A DNA stretch of 7,006 nt from assembly GCA_003505715.1 (NCBI GenBank), contig DNXU01000212.1, positions 12,474 through 19,479 on the forward strand, read 5' to 3'. Shown in pieces: positions 1-4,939 of this stretch. The notes under the pieces are model-generated. The model did not search any database. It was not told where the DNA came from and saw nothing but the letters and a program-made list of their open reading frames with translations. The DNA is from Cyanobacteria bacterium UBA8803 (lineage in GTDB: Bacteria; Cyanobacteriota; Cyanobacteriia; Cyanobacteriales; Coleofasciculaceae). Every line of letters begins with the position of its first letter. Within the stretch, counting starts at the first letter, position 1. Made by a program: the position numbers and the translations under genes.

Positions 1-90
1 ATCTGTAGGGGCGGGTTTAGTGACAAATATTAAAGGCTATAACAGATATGACCTCAATCAAAACCCGCCCTTCGATAAGTCTTATGAAGG
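1..90. repeat. Intergenic palindromic repeat, copy A
   Basis: This unit recurs at 140-228. Aligning the two by eye gives four substitutions and one single-base deletion over about 90 bases. Within the unit, GGGCGGGTTT (9-18) pairs with AAACCCGCCC (61-70), and the flanking ATCTGT (1-6) has its complement ACAGAT at 42-47, so alternative foldings are possible. I see no reading frame in it. The copy may extend left of the window. GC-rich 'GGGGCGGGTTT' palindromes of this style are, from memory, common in intergenic DNA of filamentous cyanobacteria. Its role is unknown. Confidence 0.8.
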
Positions 91-139
91 TTAATCAACC
101 GCATAGGATATGAGGGAGTGTTGGGTTAACATCCATAAG

Positions 140-228
140 ATCTGTAGGGGCGGGTTTAGCGACAAATATTAAAGGCTATAACAGATATAACCTCATCAAA
201 ACCCGCCCTTCGACAAGTCTTATGAGGG
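140..228. repeat. Intergenic palindromic repeat, copy B
   Basis: Second copy of the 1-90 unit, in the same orientation, separated from it by 49 bases. GGGCGGGTTT (148-157) pairs with AAACCCGCCC (199-208), so the palindromic arms are unchanged while all differences fall outside them. It ends about 80 bases before the transglycosylase start, so it could lie in the promoter or leader of that gene, but no sequence ties it to regulation. Confidence 0.8.
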
Positions 229-297
229 AGGGAGTGATGGAATAATATCGGTTTTATTTAGGTTTATTTCTCATCCTTCACAGCTTTTTAAATTTCT

Positions 298-302
298 GGA
301 AG
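298..302 (+). promoter_or_regulatory. Ribosome binding site for the transglycosylase gene
   Basis: GGAAG lies eight bases before the ATG at 311 and is a reasonable purine-rich Shine-Dalgarno match. It supports that ATG as the start. The 229-297 stretch before it is AT-rich with no clear paired -35/-10 promoter. Confidence 0.45.
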
Positions 303-310
303 AAACAGCC

Positions 311-1096
311 ATGCAGCAGTATCTCAAAATTGCAATTAATATCATCGTGAGCTGCTTTTTCATGGTGTTAGGAATCTCGCCAGCAGCTCAGGCAGAAGAG
401 ATTGAGCTAGATTTTTCAATTCCCGAAGCTGATGCGATCGCCACACCGACTCCATCAACCTTCACCGTATCCCGCCCAACCTCTTTACCTCCCCTACAGG
501 AAGATCGTAGCCAACACGCGATCGCCCTAGATTTCAGCGCCCCTAATGCTAACTCTGCTACTGCACCACTTGCAGCTAGATTCTCAACTGAAACTCAACC
601 CCAAAATCCTCAGCCCAAAAACCCAACTCTACCACCACTACCCAAGTCCTCATTACTACTAAATAGTAAACCCACTCTTCACCAACTAACGGCACTGCGA
701 CGGGCAATTATTGGGCAAGAGAGTGCTGGGAACTTTTGGCTAGTTAATCCCGACTCAGGAGCTTTGGGTTACGGGCAGTTAATGCCAGCAAACGTGGCAC
801 CTTGGACAAAAGCTGCCTTAGGAAAAGCACTAACACCAGCAGAATTTTTGGCTAATCCTGACGCTCAAATCAAAACCATTAACCACAAACTCAATGAATA
901 TTTGCAGCGGGAAATAGCCTATACAGGCGGCCAAAACGAAGAACTAGCAATCCGCCGAGTTGCTGCAACCTGGTATAGCGGCAATCCCAATTTGTGGAAC
1001 GATCCCCGTCCTCAGTACTATAATGGACGGCGTTATCCCAGCATTTCCAGTTACACGCACTCAGTTTGGCGGCGCTACCTGAGAGCAAAATCCTAA
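311..1096 (+). CDS. Secreted lytic transglycosylase-like protein
   Basis: The protein is 261 aa. Residues 1-28 form a signal peptide: a hydrophobic core around 7-22 and an AQA cleavage motif before Glu29. Residues 29-125 are a low-complexity Pro/Thr/Ser linker in which an LDFS motif occurs twice (33-36, 73-76), suggesting a small internal duplication. Residues 126-261 resemble the SLT lysozyme-like fold: the putative catalytic Glu137 in GQESAGNF, a GYGQLMP motif (153-159), AATWYSG (218-224) in place of the usual A-Y-N-x-G block, and a closing Tyr-rich helix (242-257). Such enzymes cleave the MurNAc-GlcNAc bond of peptidoglycan in the periplasm without water. The fold is well supported; activity is inferred. 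The catalytic domain is compact (about 135 aa), like phage or conjugation-type transglycosylases, but nothing adjacent indicates a prophage or secretion system. The next gene is 79 bases away on the same strand; co-transcription is possible but unproven. Confidence 0.8.
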   Translation: MQQYLKIAINIIVSCFFMVLGISPAAQAEEIELDFSIPEADAIATPTPSTFTVSRPTSLPPLQEDRSQHAIALDFSAPNANSATAPLAARFSTETQPQNPQPKNPTLPPLPKSSLLLNSKPTLHQLTALRRAIIGQESAGNFWLVNPDSGALGYGQLMPANVAPWTKAALGKALTPAEFLANPDAQIKTINHKLNEYLQREIAYTGGQNEELAIRRVAATWYSGNPNLWNDPRPQYYNGRRYPSISSYTHSVWRRYLRAKS

Positions 1097-1158
1097 CCAA
1101 CCTAACTTTTTCTCCCTCCCCTAAAAAACCTCTGCCACCTCTCGGCTCCCTCGGCGTA

Positions 1159-1174
1159 CCTCTGCGTTAAAAAA
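1159..1174. repeat. CCTCTGCGTT-A-tract repeat, copy 1
   Basis: CCTCTGCGTTAAAAAA sits directly before the start of the Mut7-C gene. A near copy lies at 2089-2105. Extended leftward, 1151-1168 and 2081-2098 agree at 16 of 18 positions. Both copies are intergenic and in the same orientation. It displaces any Shine-Dalgarno sequence for the gene at 1176, whose initiation context is simply A-rich. Confidence 0.55.
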
Positions 1175-1175
1175 A

Positions 1176-1922
1176 ATGTCCCAAGCAGAATTTCAATTCC
1201 TAGCAGAACTCAACCACTTTTTACCACCAAGCAAACAACAGATCAGCTTCCCTCATTTCTTTAAAGGTCGAACCTCAATCAAAGATACGATTGAGGCGTT
1301 AGGAGTTCCTCATCCTGAAGTAGATGCCATTCTTGTCAACGGAGAATCAGTAGATTTTTCCTATATTCTGCAAGATGGCGATCGCATCACAGTTTATCCA
1401 GTCTCTGTTGCCAGAGAGATCCCCTCAACCATCCACCTTAGACCAACCCATTTACCGGAATATCGTTTCGTCCTCGATATCCATTTAGGGAAGTTAGCGA
1501 ATGGGTTACGCATGTTAGGGTTTGATACTTTATACCGCAATGACTACGACGACGCCGAATTAGCCCAGATTTCAGCCGCTGAAAACCGGATTCTGCTAAC
1601 TCGTGATAAGGGTTTGTTAATGCGCAGTATGGTGACTTATGGCTATTATGTCAGAGCAACTAACCCAGAACGGCAAATCGTAGAGGTATTGCAGCGCTTT
1701 AACTTGTCCGGGTTAGTATCACCCTTTCATCGGTGTATCCGCTGCAATGGTTTATTAGAAGCCGTAGCTAAGGAATCGATTATCGACCAAATCCCACCTA
1801 AGAAACAACTTTCTATCCATGAATTTCATCGCTGTCAAGAATGCGCTCAAATTTATTGGAAAGGGTCGCACTACGATCGGATGCAGGAATTTATTAATGG
1901 GGTTCTAACTGCTGAGTGTTGA
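1176..1922 (+). CDS. Mut7-C RNase with N-terminal ubiquitin-like domain
   Basis: The protein is 248 aa. Residues 1-78 look like the Mut7-C ubiquitin-like (beta-grasp) domain, ending in the characteristic LQDGDRITVYPV strand (65-76). Residues 96-178 match the Mut7-C PIN-like nuclease fold (DUF82): Asp101 in FVLDIHLGKLA, the acidic cluster NDYDD (122-126), and LLTRD ending at Asp144 are the likely metal-binding acidic residues. A zinc ribbon follows, with Cys187/Cys190 and Cys220/Cys223. Named for the C-terminal domain of animal Mut-7, the family is predicted to be ribonucleolytic; the substrate of the bacterial proteins is not known to me. All expected domains and residues appear intact. The ATG at 1176 is the first start giving the full ubiquitin-like domain; it has no Shine-Dalgarno sequence, only an A-tract. 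It ends with TGA, so TGA is a normal stop here. Confidence 0.88.
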   Translation: MSQAEFQFLAELNHFLPPSKQQISFPHFFKGRTSIKDTIEALGVPHPEVDAILVNGESVDFSYILQDGDRITVYPVSVAREIPSTIHLRPTHLPEYRFVLDIHLGKLANGLRMLGFDTLYRNDYDDAELAQISAAENRILLTRDKGLLMRSMVTYGYYVRATNPERQIVEVLQRFNLSGLVSPFHRCIRCNGLLEAVAKESIIDQIPPKKQLSIHEFHRCQECAQIYWKGSHYDRMQEFINGVLTAEC

Positions 1923-1959
1923 GGGATATAGCATTTTTATTTGATATATAAACTAATGT

Positions 1960-1990
1960 AGGTTGGGTCGAGCTGCGCTCGACCCAACCT
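1960..1990. repeat. Perfect 14-bp hairpin after the Mut7-C gene
   Basis: AGGTTGGGTCGAGC (1960-1973) and GCTCGACCCAACCT (1977-1990) are exact complements around a three-base loop. It starts 38 bases after the Mut7-C stop. No T-run follows, so it is not a canonical intrinsic terminator, though it could stabilise a 3' end. AGGTTGGGT palindromes of this kind are, from memory, dispersed in many cyanobacterial genomes. Confidence 0.8.
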
Positions 1991-2012
1991 GAGCTAACTG
2001 GCCATGATGGCA

Positions 2013-2065
2013 TAGTTATAATGCACCGTTGCTGTTTTTTAAATGCCAACGGTGCATTATAACTA
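2013..2065. repeat. Perfect 19-bp hairpin between convergent genes
   Basis: TAGTTATAATGCACCGTTG (2013-2031) is exactly complementary to 2047-2065, with a 15-base loop containing a T6 run and AAA. It lies between the convergent Mut7-C and Rpn-like genes. Its GCACCGTTGCTG core (2024-2035) recurs at 3325-3336, and a diverged form with a following T-run lies at 3092-3110. It could act as a two-sided transcription barrier, but the T-run is in the loop rather than after the stem, so a dispersed-repeat origin is at least as likely. Confidence 0.75.
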
Positions 2066-2088
2066 CATGGGTTAAAAAACTCCGCGTC

Positions 2089-2105
2089 CCTCTGCGTTTA
2101 AAAAA
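2089..2105. repeat. CCTCTGCGTT-A-tract repeat, copy 2
   Basis: CCTCTGCGTT followed by TA6 repeats the element immediately upstream of the Mut7-C gene (1159-1174). This copy sits just beyond the 3' end of the Rpn-like gene, so the two copies share no common position relative to genes. That argues for a dispersed repeat rather than a translation signal. Confidence 0.5.
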
Positions 2106-2119
2106 TAATCCCCAAACGA

Positions 2120-3019
2120 TTATAAATTTTGATTTCGCAAACTCCGCACTTCCTCAAGACTAAGTTCTGTAATTTGGCAGATGGCTTCATCATCTAGTTG
2201 TGAAAGTAACTGTTGGGCAATAGCGATCGCTTTTGCTTGCATTCCTTCTTCTCGTCCTTGTTCTCGCCCTTGCTGAAGTCCCTCTTCTCGTCCTTGTTGA
2301 AGTCCTTCTTCTCTTCCCAGAGCGATCGCTCCTTGTTGGTCGTAGATGAACATTTCTCGCCGTTCTATATCTTCTAGCTCTTCTGGGGTTAAATTCACTT
2401 GGTTAGCAATGGTAAAGGCTTGATGGATTTCTGGAATTACATCCATTGTTTCTGGCACTTCCTGCAAAGTTCGGGCGTACTTCATAAAGTAAATCCATTT
2501 GTCGGTTAAACTTTCCAGCTGTGGCAGTTCTAATTGAAACTTTGGCAATTCGACGAAAATTAACTTGATGTCATTTTCTTTATACGTTAAGTTGGTTGTT
2601 TCTTCTTTGTAAACAAAGCGCGAAATTACCATCGGGCTGTTGGGGAACATCTCGAAATCGGTAATGGTTAAAGCTATTACTGGCTTAAGCATTCGGTAGC
2701 CTTCTCCGGCTTGCAATTGGAAGGCGTAGGTTTTAGCTGCATTAAATAAAACCCGCTTGCTAAAGGACTGCACGTTCAAGACCTGCATTGCAATAATGAC
2801 TATGGTGCCATTATCCAGAAATGCTTTCACGTCTAGGTAGCTATCTTTTAATCCTTCGACTTTGGGCGGTAGGTTCGGGTTAATAATTTCTAAGTCTTGA
2901 ATAGTAGGACGACCTTCATAAATTAGGGCATTGAGAAAGCTCTTCAGAATTGACTTGCTTTCTGATGAACCAAATATTTTTTTAAAGGCGTAGTCAGTTT
3001 TGGGATTAATAAAATTCAT
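2120..3019 (-). CDS. Rpn-family PD-(D/E)XK nuclease-like protein, Glu-to-Ala variant
   Basis: The protein is 299 aa, full length for the Rpn / PD-(D/E)XK 'nuclease family transposase' group (PDDEXK_2 type). The opening NPKTDYAFKKIFGS (5-18) is the family signature, and Asp63 in SYLDVKA is the first active-site acid. The second site is usually I-E-M-Q; here it reads I-A-M-Q (75-79), with Ala77 in the expected Glu position (codon GCA at 2789-2791). A single base separates GCA from GAA. Residues 235-262 are a Gly-Arg-Glu-Glu-Gly-Leu-Gln-Gln repeat, a common variable tail of the family, followed by a helical end (LSLEEVRSLR). Characterised Rpn proteins are DNA endonucleases linked to RecA-independent recombination and phage defence; this copy may be catalytically impaired. 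The leader on the minus strand is AT-rich, with a TATAGT at 3044-3049 but no matching -35. It appears to be a single-gene unit. Confidence 0.88.
   Translation of the reverse strand: MNFINPKTDYAFKKIFGSSESKSILKSFLNALIYEGRPTIQDLEIINPNLPPKVEGLKDSYLDVKAFLDNGTIVIIAMQVLNVQSFSKRVLFNAAKTYAFQLQAGEGYRMLKPVIALTITDFEMFPNSPMVISRFVYKEETTNLTYKENDIKLIFVELPKFQLELPQLESLTDKWIYFMKYARTLQEVPETMDVIPEIHQAFTIANQVNLTPEELEDIERREMFIYDQQGAIALGREEGLQQGREEGLQQGREQGREEGMQAKAIAIAQQLLSQLDDEAICQITELSLEEVRSLRNQNL
2234..2317 (-). repeat. In-gene tandem repeat encoding the GREEGLQQ tail
   Basis: Imperfect direct repeats inside the Rpn-like gene encode residues 235-262. On the plus strand the motif TCTTCTCGTCCTTGTT occurs at 2247-2262 and 2283-2298, with a shorter third copy beginning near 2307. 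The repeat stays in frame (units of 24 bases or truncated multiples of three), so copy number can vary without breaking the protein. A charged Gly/Arg/Glu/Gln tail of this sort is usual in the family. Confidence 0.75.
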
Positions 3020-3226
3020 GGCTCTTTCATGGCTCTAATTTGGACTATATACTATTATTTTAGCGTAGGGCGAGTTATGTGTAACGCTAACGCACGGTTA
3101 GTGTTTTTTTAAATTGTATCTGTCTTGAAAGTAGGAATCGGGAGGAGATAAAGGTACTTTGATTATTTGTTGTGAGTGAAAGCTCATGGGGAGTCTTGTA
3201 CCATGCTCAAGCTGACCGGATAGCCC

Positions 3227-3248
3227 GCCAGGAGTTTTAACTCCTGGC
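3227..3248. repeat. Perfect 10-bp hairpin
   Basis: GCCAGGAGTT (3227-3236) and AACTCCTGGC (3239-3248) pair exactly around TT. It is followed at once by a second hairpin at 3259-3276. Pairs of small hairpins like these are, from memory, recurrent intergenic elements in filamentous cyanobacteria. Confidence 0.75.
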
Positions 3249-3258
3249 TAATAGCTTA

Positions 3259-3276
3259 AGTCCATTGAAATGGACT
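3259..3276. repeat. Perfect 8-bp hairpin followed by a T-run
   Basis: AGTCCATT (3259-3266) and AATGGACT (3269-3276) pair around GA, and seven T residues follow at 3283-3289 on the plus strand. It resembles an intrinsic terminator for plus-strand transcription. The nearest plus-strand gene upstream ends at 1922, so a terminator role would only make sense for an unseen transcript; a repeat element is the simpler reading. Confidence 0.6.
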
Positions 3277-3302
3277 GAAATATTTTTTTGAGTTGCTTGT
3301 AG

Positions 3303-3329
3303 GGTGCGTTAGCGTTAGCATAACGCACC
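3303..3329. repeat. GGTGCGTTA palindrome downstream of the 2TM gene
   Basis: GGTGCGTTA (3303-3311) and TAACGCACC (3321-3329) pair exactly around a nine-base loop. It begins about 20 bases past the stop of the minus-strand 2TM gene, so it may form at that transcript's 3' end. GCACCGTTGCTG at its right edge matches the core of the 2013-2065 hairpin, and its left half is the inverted partner of 3082-3095. GTGCGTTA palindromes are, from memory, widely dispersed in cyanobacteria. Confidence 0.75.
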
Positions 3330-3349
3330 GTTGCTGGCTAGGTCTGAAC

Positions 3350-3634
3350 TTAGGTTTGATCGTTATCGTCTTCTGGTTTGATTGCTTCTTTAATTGCTTG
3401 ATCGAGGCGATCGCTTGCATCTTTAGTCAGTGTAGCCAAGGTTAGTAAGTTCGATATTAGTCCTCCTGCCGTGGTAGCCGTTTCCCCAGAAATGCGATCG
3501 CATAGGAGAAGTCCGACGCCGCCAAGGCTGAGGATACCGCTTAAGAGGGTAGCAGCTATTGTTAAGTTGAAAAGACATTTGGCTCGGCGGATGCGCTCTT
3601 TGAGTAATGAGTCTTTGTCGTTAAAGTTAGACAT
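3350..3634 (-). CDS. Small two-helix membrane protein, TRADD-N-associated 2TM-like
   Basis: The protein is 94 aa with no signal peptide. Residues 1-19 are charged and include ERIRRAK. A hydrophobic segment (about 20-44) ends in GVGLLL. A short loop (45-53) contains DRISGE, and a second hydrophobic segment (about 54-69) begins TTAGGL. The tail is TKDASDRLDQAIKEAI and then acidic. The order 'RRAK..FNL...GVGLLL...TTAGG...KDA.DRLD' resembles, from memory, the cyanobacterial TRADD-N-associated two-transmembrane domain found with death-superfamily-like TRADD-N proteins. I cannot run a profile search, so the family call is tentative; the two-helix membrane topology is clear. If correct, this is the membrane part alone, lacking the TRADD-N domain it often joins. 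It is divergent from the MoxR-vWA cassette across 213 bases, so shared regulation is plausible. The ATG at 3634 has no clear Shine-Dalgarno sequence. Confidence 0.65.
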   Translation of the reverse strand: MSNFNDKDSLLKERIRRAKCLFNLTIAATLLSGILSLGGVGLLLCDRISGETATTAGGLISNLLTLATLTKDASDRLDQAIKEAIKPEDDNDQT

Positions 3635-3688
3635 GGTAGGTTATCTGAATTTTGATATCACTACCTTAGGAGCGAACTCAAGTGTTTC

Positions 3689-3716
3689 TGCCGATCATCC
3701 CTGCTGATGATCCGCA
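3689..3716. promoter_or_regulatory. Candidate operator dyad, site 1
   Basis: This imperfect palindrome has arms 3689-3699 and 3706-3716 (TGCCGATCATC / GATGATCCGCA) that pair at 10 of 11 positions around a six-base centre. It lies in the divergent region between the 2TM gene and the HTH/STAND-like gene, 55 bases upstream of the 2TM start. The left 12 bases reappear inverted at 3823-3834. Position and symmetry suit a binding site for a dimeric regulator, but that is inference. Confidence 0.4.
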
Positions 3717-3797
3717 ACTTGTGGCGATTTGGGTAAGGATGGCTCAAACCCAGTACCTATACATGGTTCAGGTCAATGCTCTAAAATAAATAAGCAC

Positions 3798-3834
3798 TGC
3801 CGATCTTTAGCAAAGGTCGTGCGGATGATCGGCA
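3798..3834. promoter_or_regulatory. Candidate operator or leader hairpin, site 2
   Basis: TGCCGATC (3798-3805) and GATCGGCA (3827-3834) are exact complements separated by 21 bases, ending 13 bases before the GTG at 3848. The right arm belongs to a longer element, 3820-3834, whose reverse complement TGCCGATCATCCGCA matches 3702-3716 at 13 of 15 positions and 3689-3700 exactly over 12. If transcribed, the hairpin would lie in the 5' leader and could limit ribosome access; as DNA, it looks like a repeated regulator site. Confidence 0.4.
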
Positions 3835-3847
3835 ATATGGTTGAGGC

Positions 3848-4939
3848 GTGTCAAAATCCGAATCCCCTAAAAAAAGTTGTATTTTAACTGCATCCGGTAG
3901 AAAGAAGCTGAATGAGCAGTTGTCTAAGGATTACCCAAAGGGGTATAAGGTTATAGAATTAGCAACGACAGTCAGCTTAGATCGGAATACTCTGGCCAAG
4001 ATATTAAATGAGCAACCTCCGAAACCAGTAAATCACAAATCCCTTGATACTTTATTTTCTAATCTCGGTATTGATTTAGAGGATAGTGATTACGAGGAAT
4101 ACCGCCATTATCAGCCATCGCCTCGGCAAAAAAAATCTCAGACTACCAGTCAAGAAAGCTTACTTATTCTTGATGACCCAGTTAAGAAAGAAAACCTCAA
4201 GCAAGCTTTACTGGAACTCGATTACATCAAGCAAGAGACTGCTTTTACTGAATTTATCTGTGACATAGAATCAGCAGTATTTCTCATCCACGGCCAACCC
4301 GGATACGGTCAACGCTGGTTGGCAAATCGGCTTACTTATAAAGTTCCTTACTTTACCGATGCATTTCAGCGATCGCTATGTTTGAAACGTTACCGCAATG
4401 ACATTAATAACCTGTGGCAAAATTTAGCAGATATGGTTGGAAGTTCCTCTTTTGACCCCCAAGCAATTGCCGACGCCATTTATAAGCATCGGCAAACCCA
4501 AACGGTGATGTTGTGCTTGCAGGATGTGGATTGGGTTCGTGGCAAGTATCTCCAAGAACTCCTAGATAAGTTGTGGCAACCTTTAGTGAAGATGACCCAA
4601 GACAAATCTCCAGAGTATCCCCTGTTGCTCTTTTTAATCGATAATAAAGGTTGCAAATCTCAGCTGGGAATTCCTGTAGTGAGCCAACCTGATAGTAAGC
4701 ATTGTTGTAGCCCTATTGAATTAGCGGAATTGCAATCTTTCGATACAAGAGAACTGCGTAGGTGGATTACAACGAAAAAATCTCTCTTCGCGCCACACCT
4801 AGATGCGACCATGGAGTTTAAGGATATTATCGGCGATATTATCGAGCGCAATAATAACCCATCTGAGGCGTTAGAGGCGATCTGTACCTGGTGCCATTTG
4901 GATTGGTTCAATGATATAGAAAGGGGGCTAAAATTATGA
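3848..4939 (+). CDS. HTH plus inactive STAND-like protein of a MoxR-vWA system
   Basis: The protein is 363 aa. Residues 10-85 match the N-terminal helix-turn-helix domain typical of vWA-MoxR-associated proteins in cyanobacteria: ILTASGRKKL, LDRNTLAKILNEQ (44-56), then SLDTLFSNLGIDLEDSDYEEY (65-85). A polar linker (86-110) leads to an ATPase-like domain (about 111-363). Its P-loop reads HGQPGYGQR (148-156): the loop shape survives, but the essential Lys is Gln155 and the following Ser/Thr is Arg156. The Walker B region is LCLQDVD (222-228). This matches the inactive STAND (iSTAND) class, so a nucleotide-independent sensor or scaffold role is likelier than hydrolysis. GTG at 3848 is the first possible start, since an in-frame TGA lies at 3842-3844; GAGG at 3843-3846 is too close to be a good Shine-Dalgarno. 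The stop overlaps the MoxR start by four bases (ATGA), indicating translational coupling. Confidence 0.82.
   Translation: MSKSESPKKSCILTASGRKKLNEQLSKDYPKGYKVIELATTVSLDRNTLAKILNEQPPKPVNHKSLDTLFSNLGIDLEDSDYEEYRHYQPSPRQKKSQTTSQESLLILDDPVKKENLKQALLELDYIKQETAFTEFICDIESAVFLIHGQPGYGQRWLANRLTYKVPYFTDAFQRSLCLKRYRNDINNLWQNLADMVGSSSFDPQAIADAIYKHRQTQTVMLCLQDVDWVRGKYLQELLDKLWQPLVKMTQDKSPEYPLLLFLIDNKGCKSQLGIPVVSQPDSKHCCSPIELAELQSFDTRELRRWITTKKSLFAPHLDATMEFKDIIGDIIERNNNPSEALEAICTWCHLDWFNDIERGLKL
4921..4927 (+). promoter_or_regulatory. Ribosome binding site for the MoxR gene
   Basis: AAGGGGG lies eight bases before the ATG at 4936, inside the 3' end of the preceding gene. Together with the ATGA overlap it fixes the MoxR start and suggests that the gene is translated both by coupling and by direct ribosome entry. 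Confidence 0.6.

Larger units (their letters stand above)
3020..3349. other. Gene-free intergenic region with hairpins
   Basis: About 330 bases lie between two minus-strand genes, with no convincing frame on either strand. The right part holds three hairpins (listed separately). The left part is AT-rich and probably carries the Rpn-like promoter. A 14-bp sequence at 3082-3095 is the exact reverse complement of 3304-3317, so most of the region is bounded by an inverted pair, as in a small non-autonomous element. No target-site duplication is evident. Confidence 0.6.

Noticed and set aside
1..228. CRISPR array
   Set aside because: There are only two units of about 90 bp with one 49-bp gap. CRISPR repeats are shorter and more numerous, and no cas gene is nearby.
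891..1100. Open frame on the minus strand over the transglycosylase 3' end
   Set aside because: It overlaps the conserved SLT-like motifs of the plus-strand gene and shows no domain of its own.
2120..3019. Rpn-like gene as evidence of an active transposon
   Set aside because: The 'transposase' label of the family is historical. No terminal inverted repeats or target duplication flank the gene, and the likely catalytic Glu is missing.
3259..3289. Intrinsic terminator on the plus strand
   Set aside because: A hairpin and T-run are present, but six bases separate them and no plus-strand gene lies within 1.3 kb upstream. It is kept only as a hairpin repeat.
3471..3707. Open frame of 78 codons on the plus strand opposite the 2TM gene
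   Set aside because: The minus-strand product has coherent charged and membrane segments, while this one is Arg/Pro-rich with no motif and runs into the candidate operator.
3708..3847. Strong sigma-70 promoter for the cassette
   Set aside because: TATACA (3758-3763) and TAAAAT (3782-3787) resemble -10 boxes, but neither has a good -35 at the right distance, so no promoter is called.
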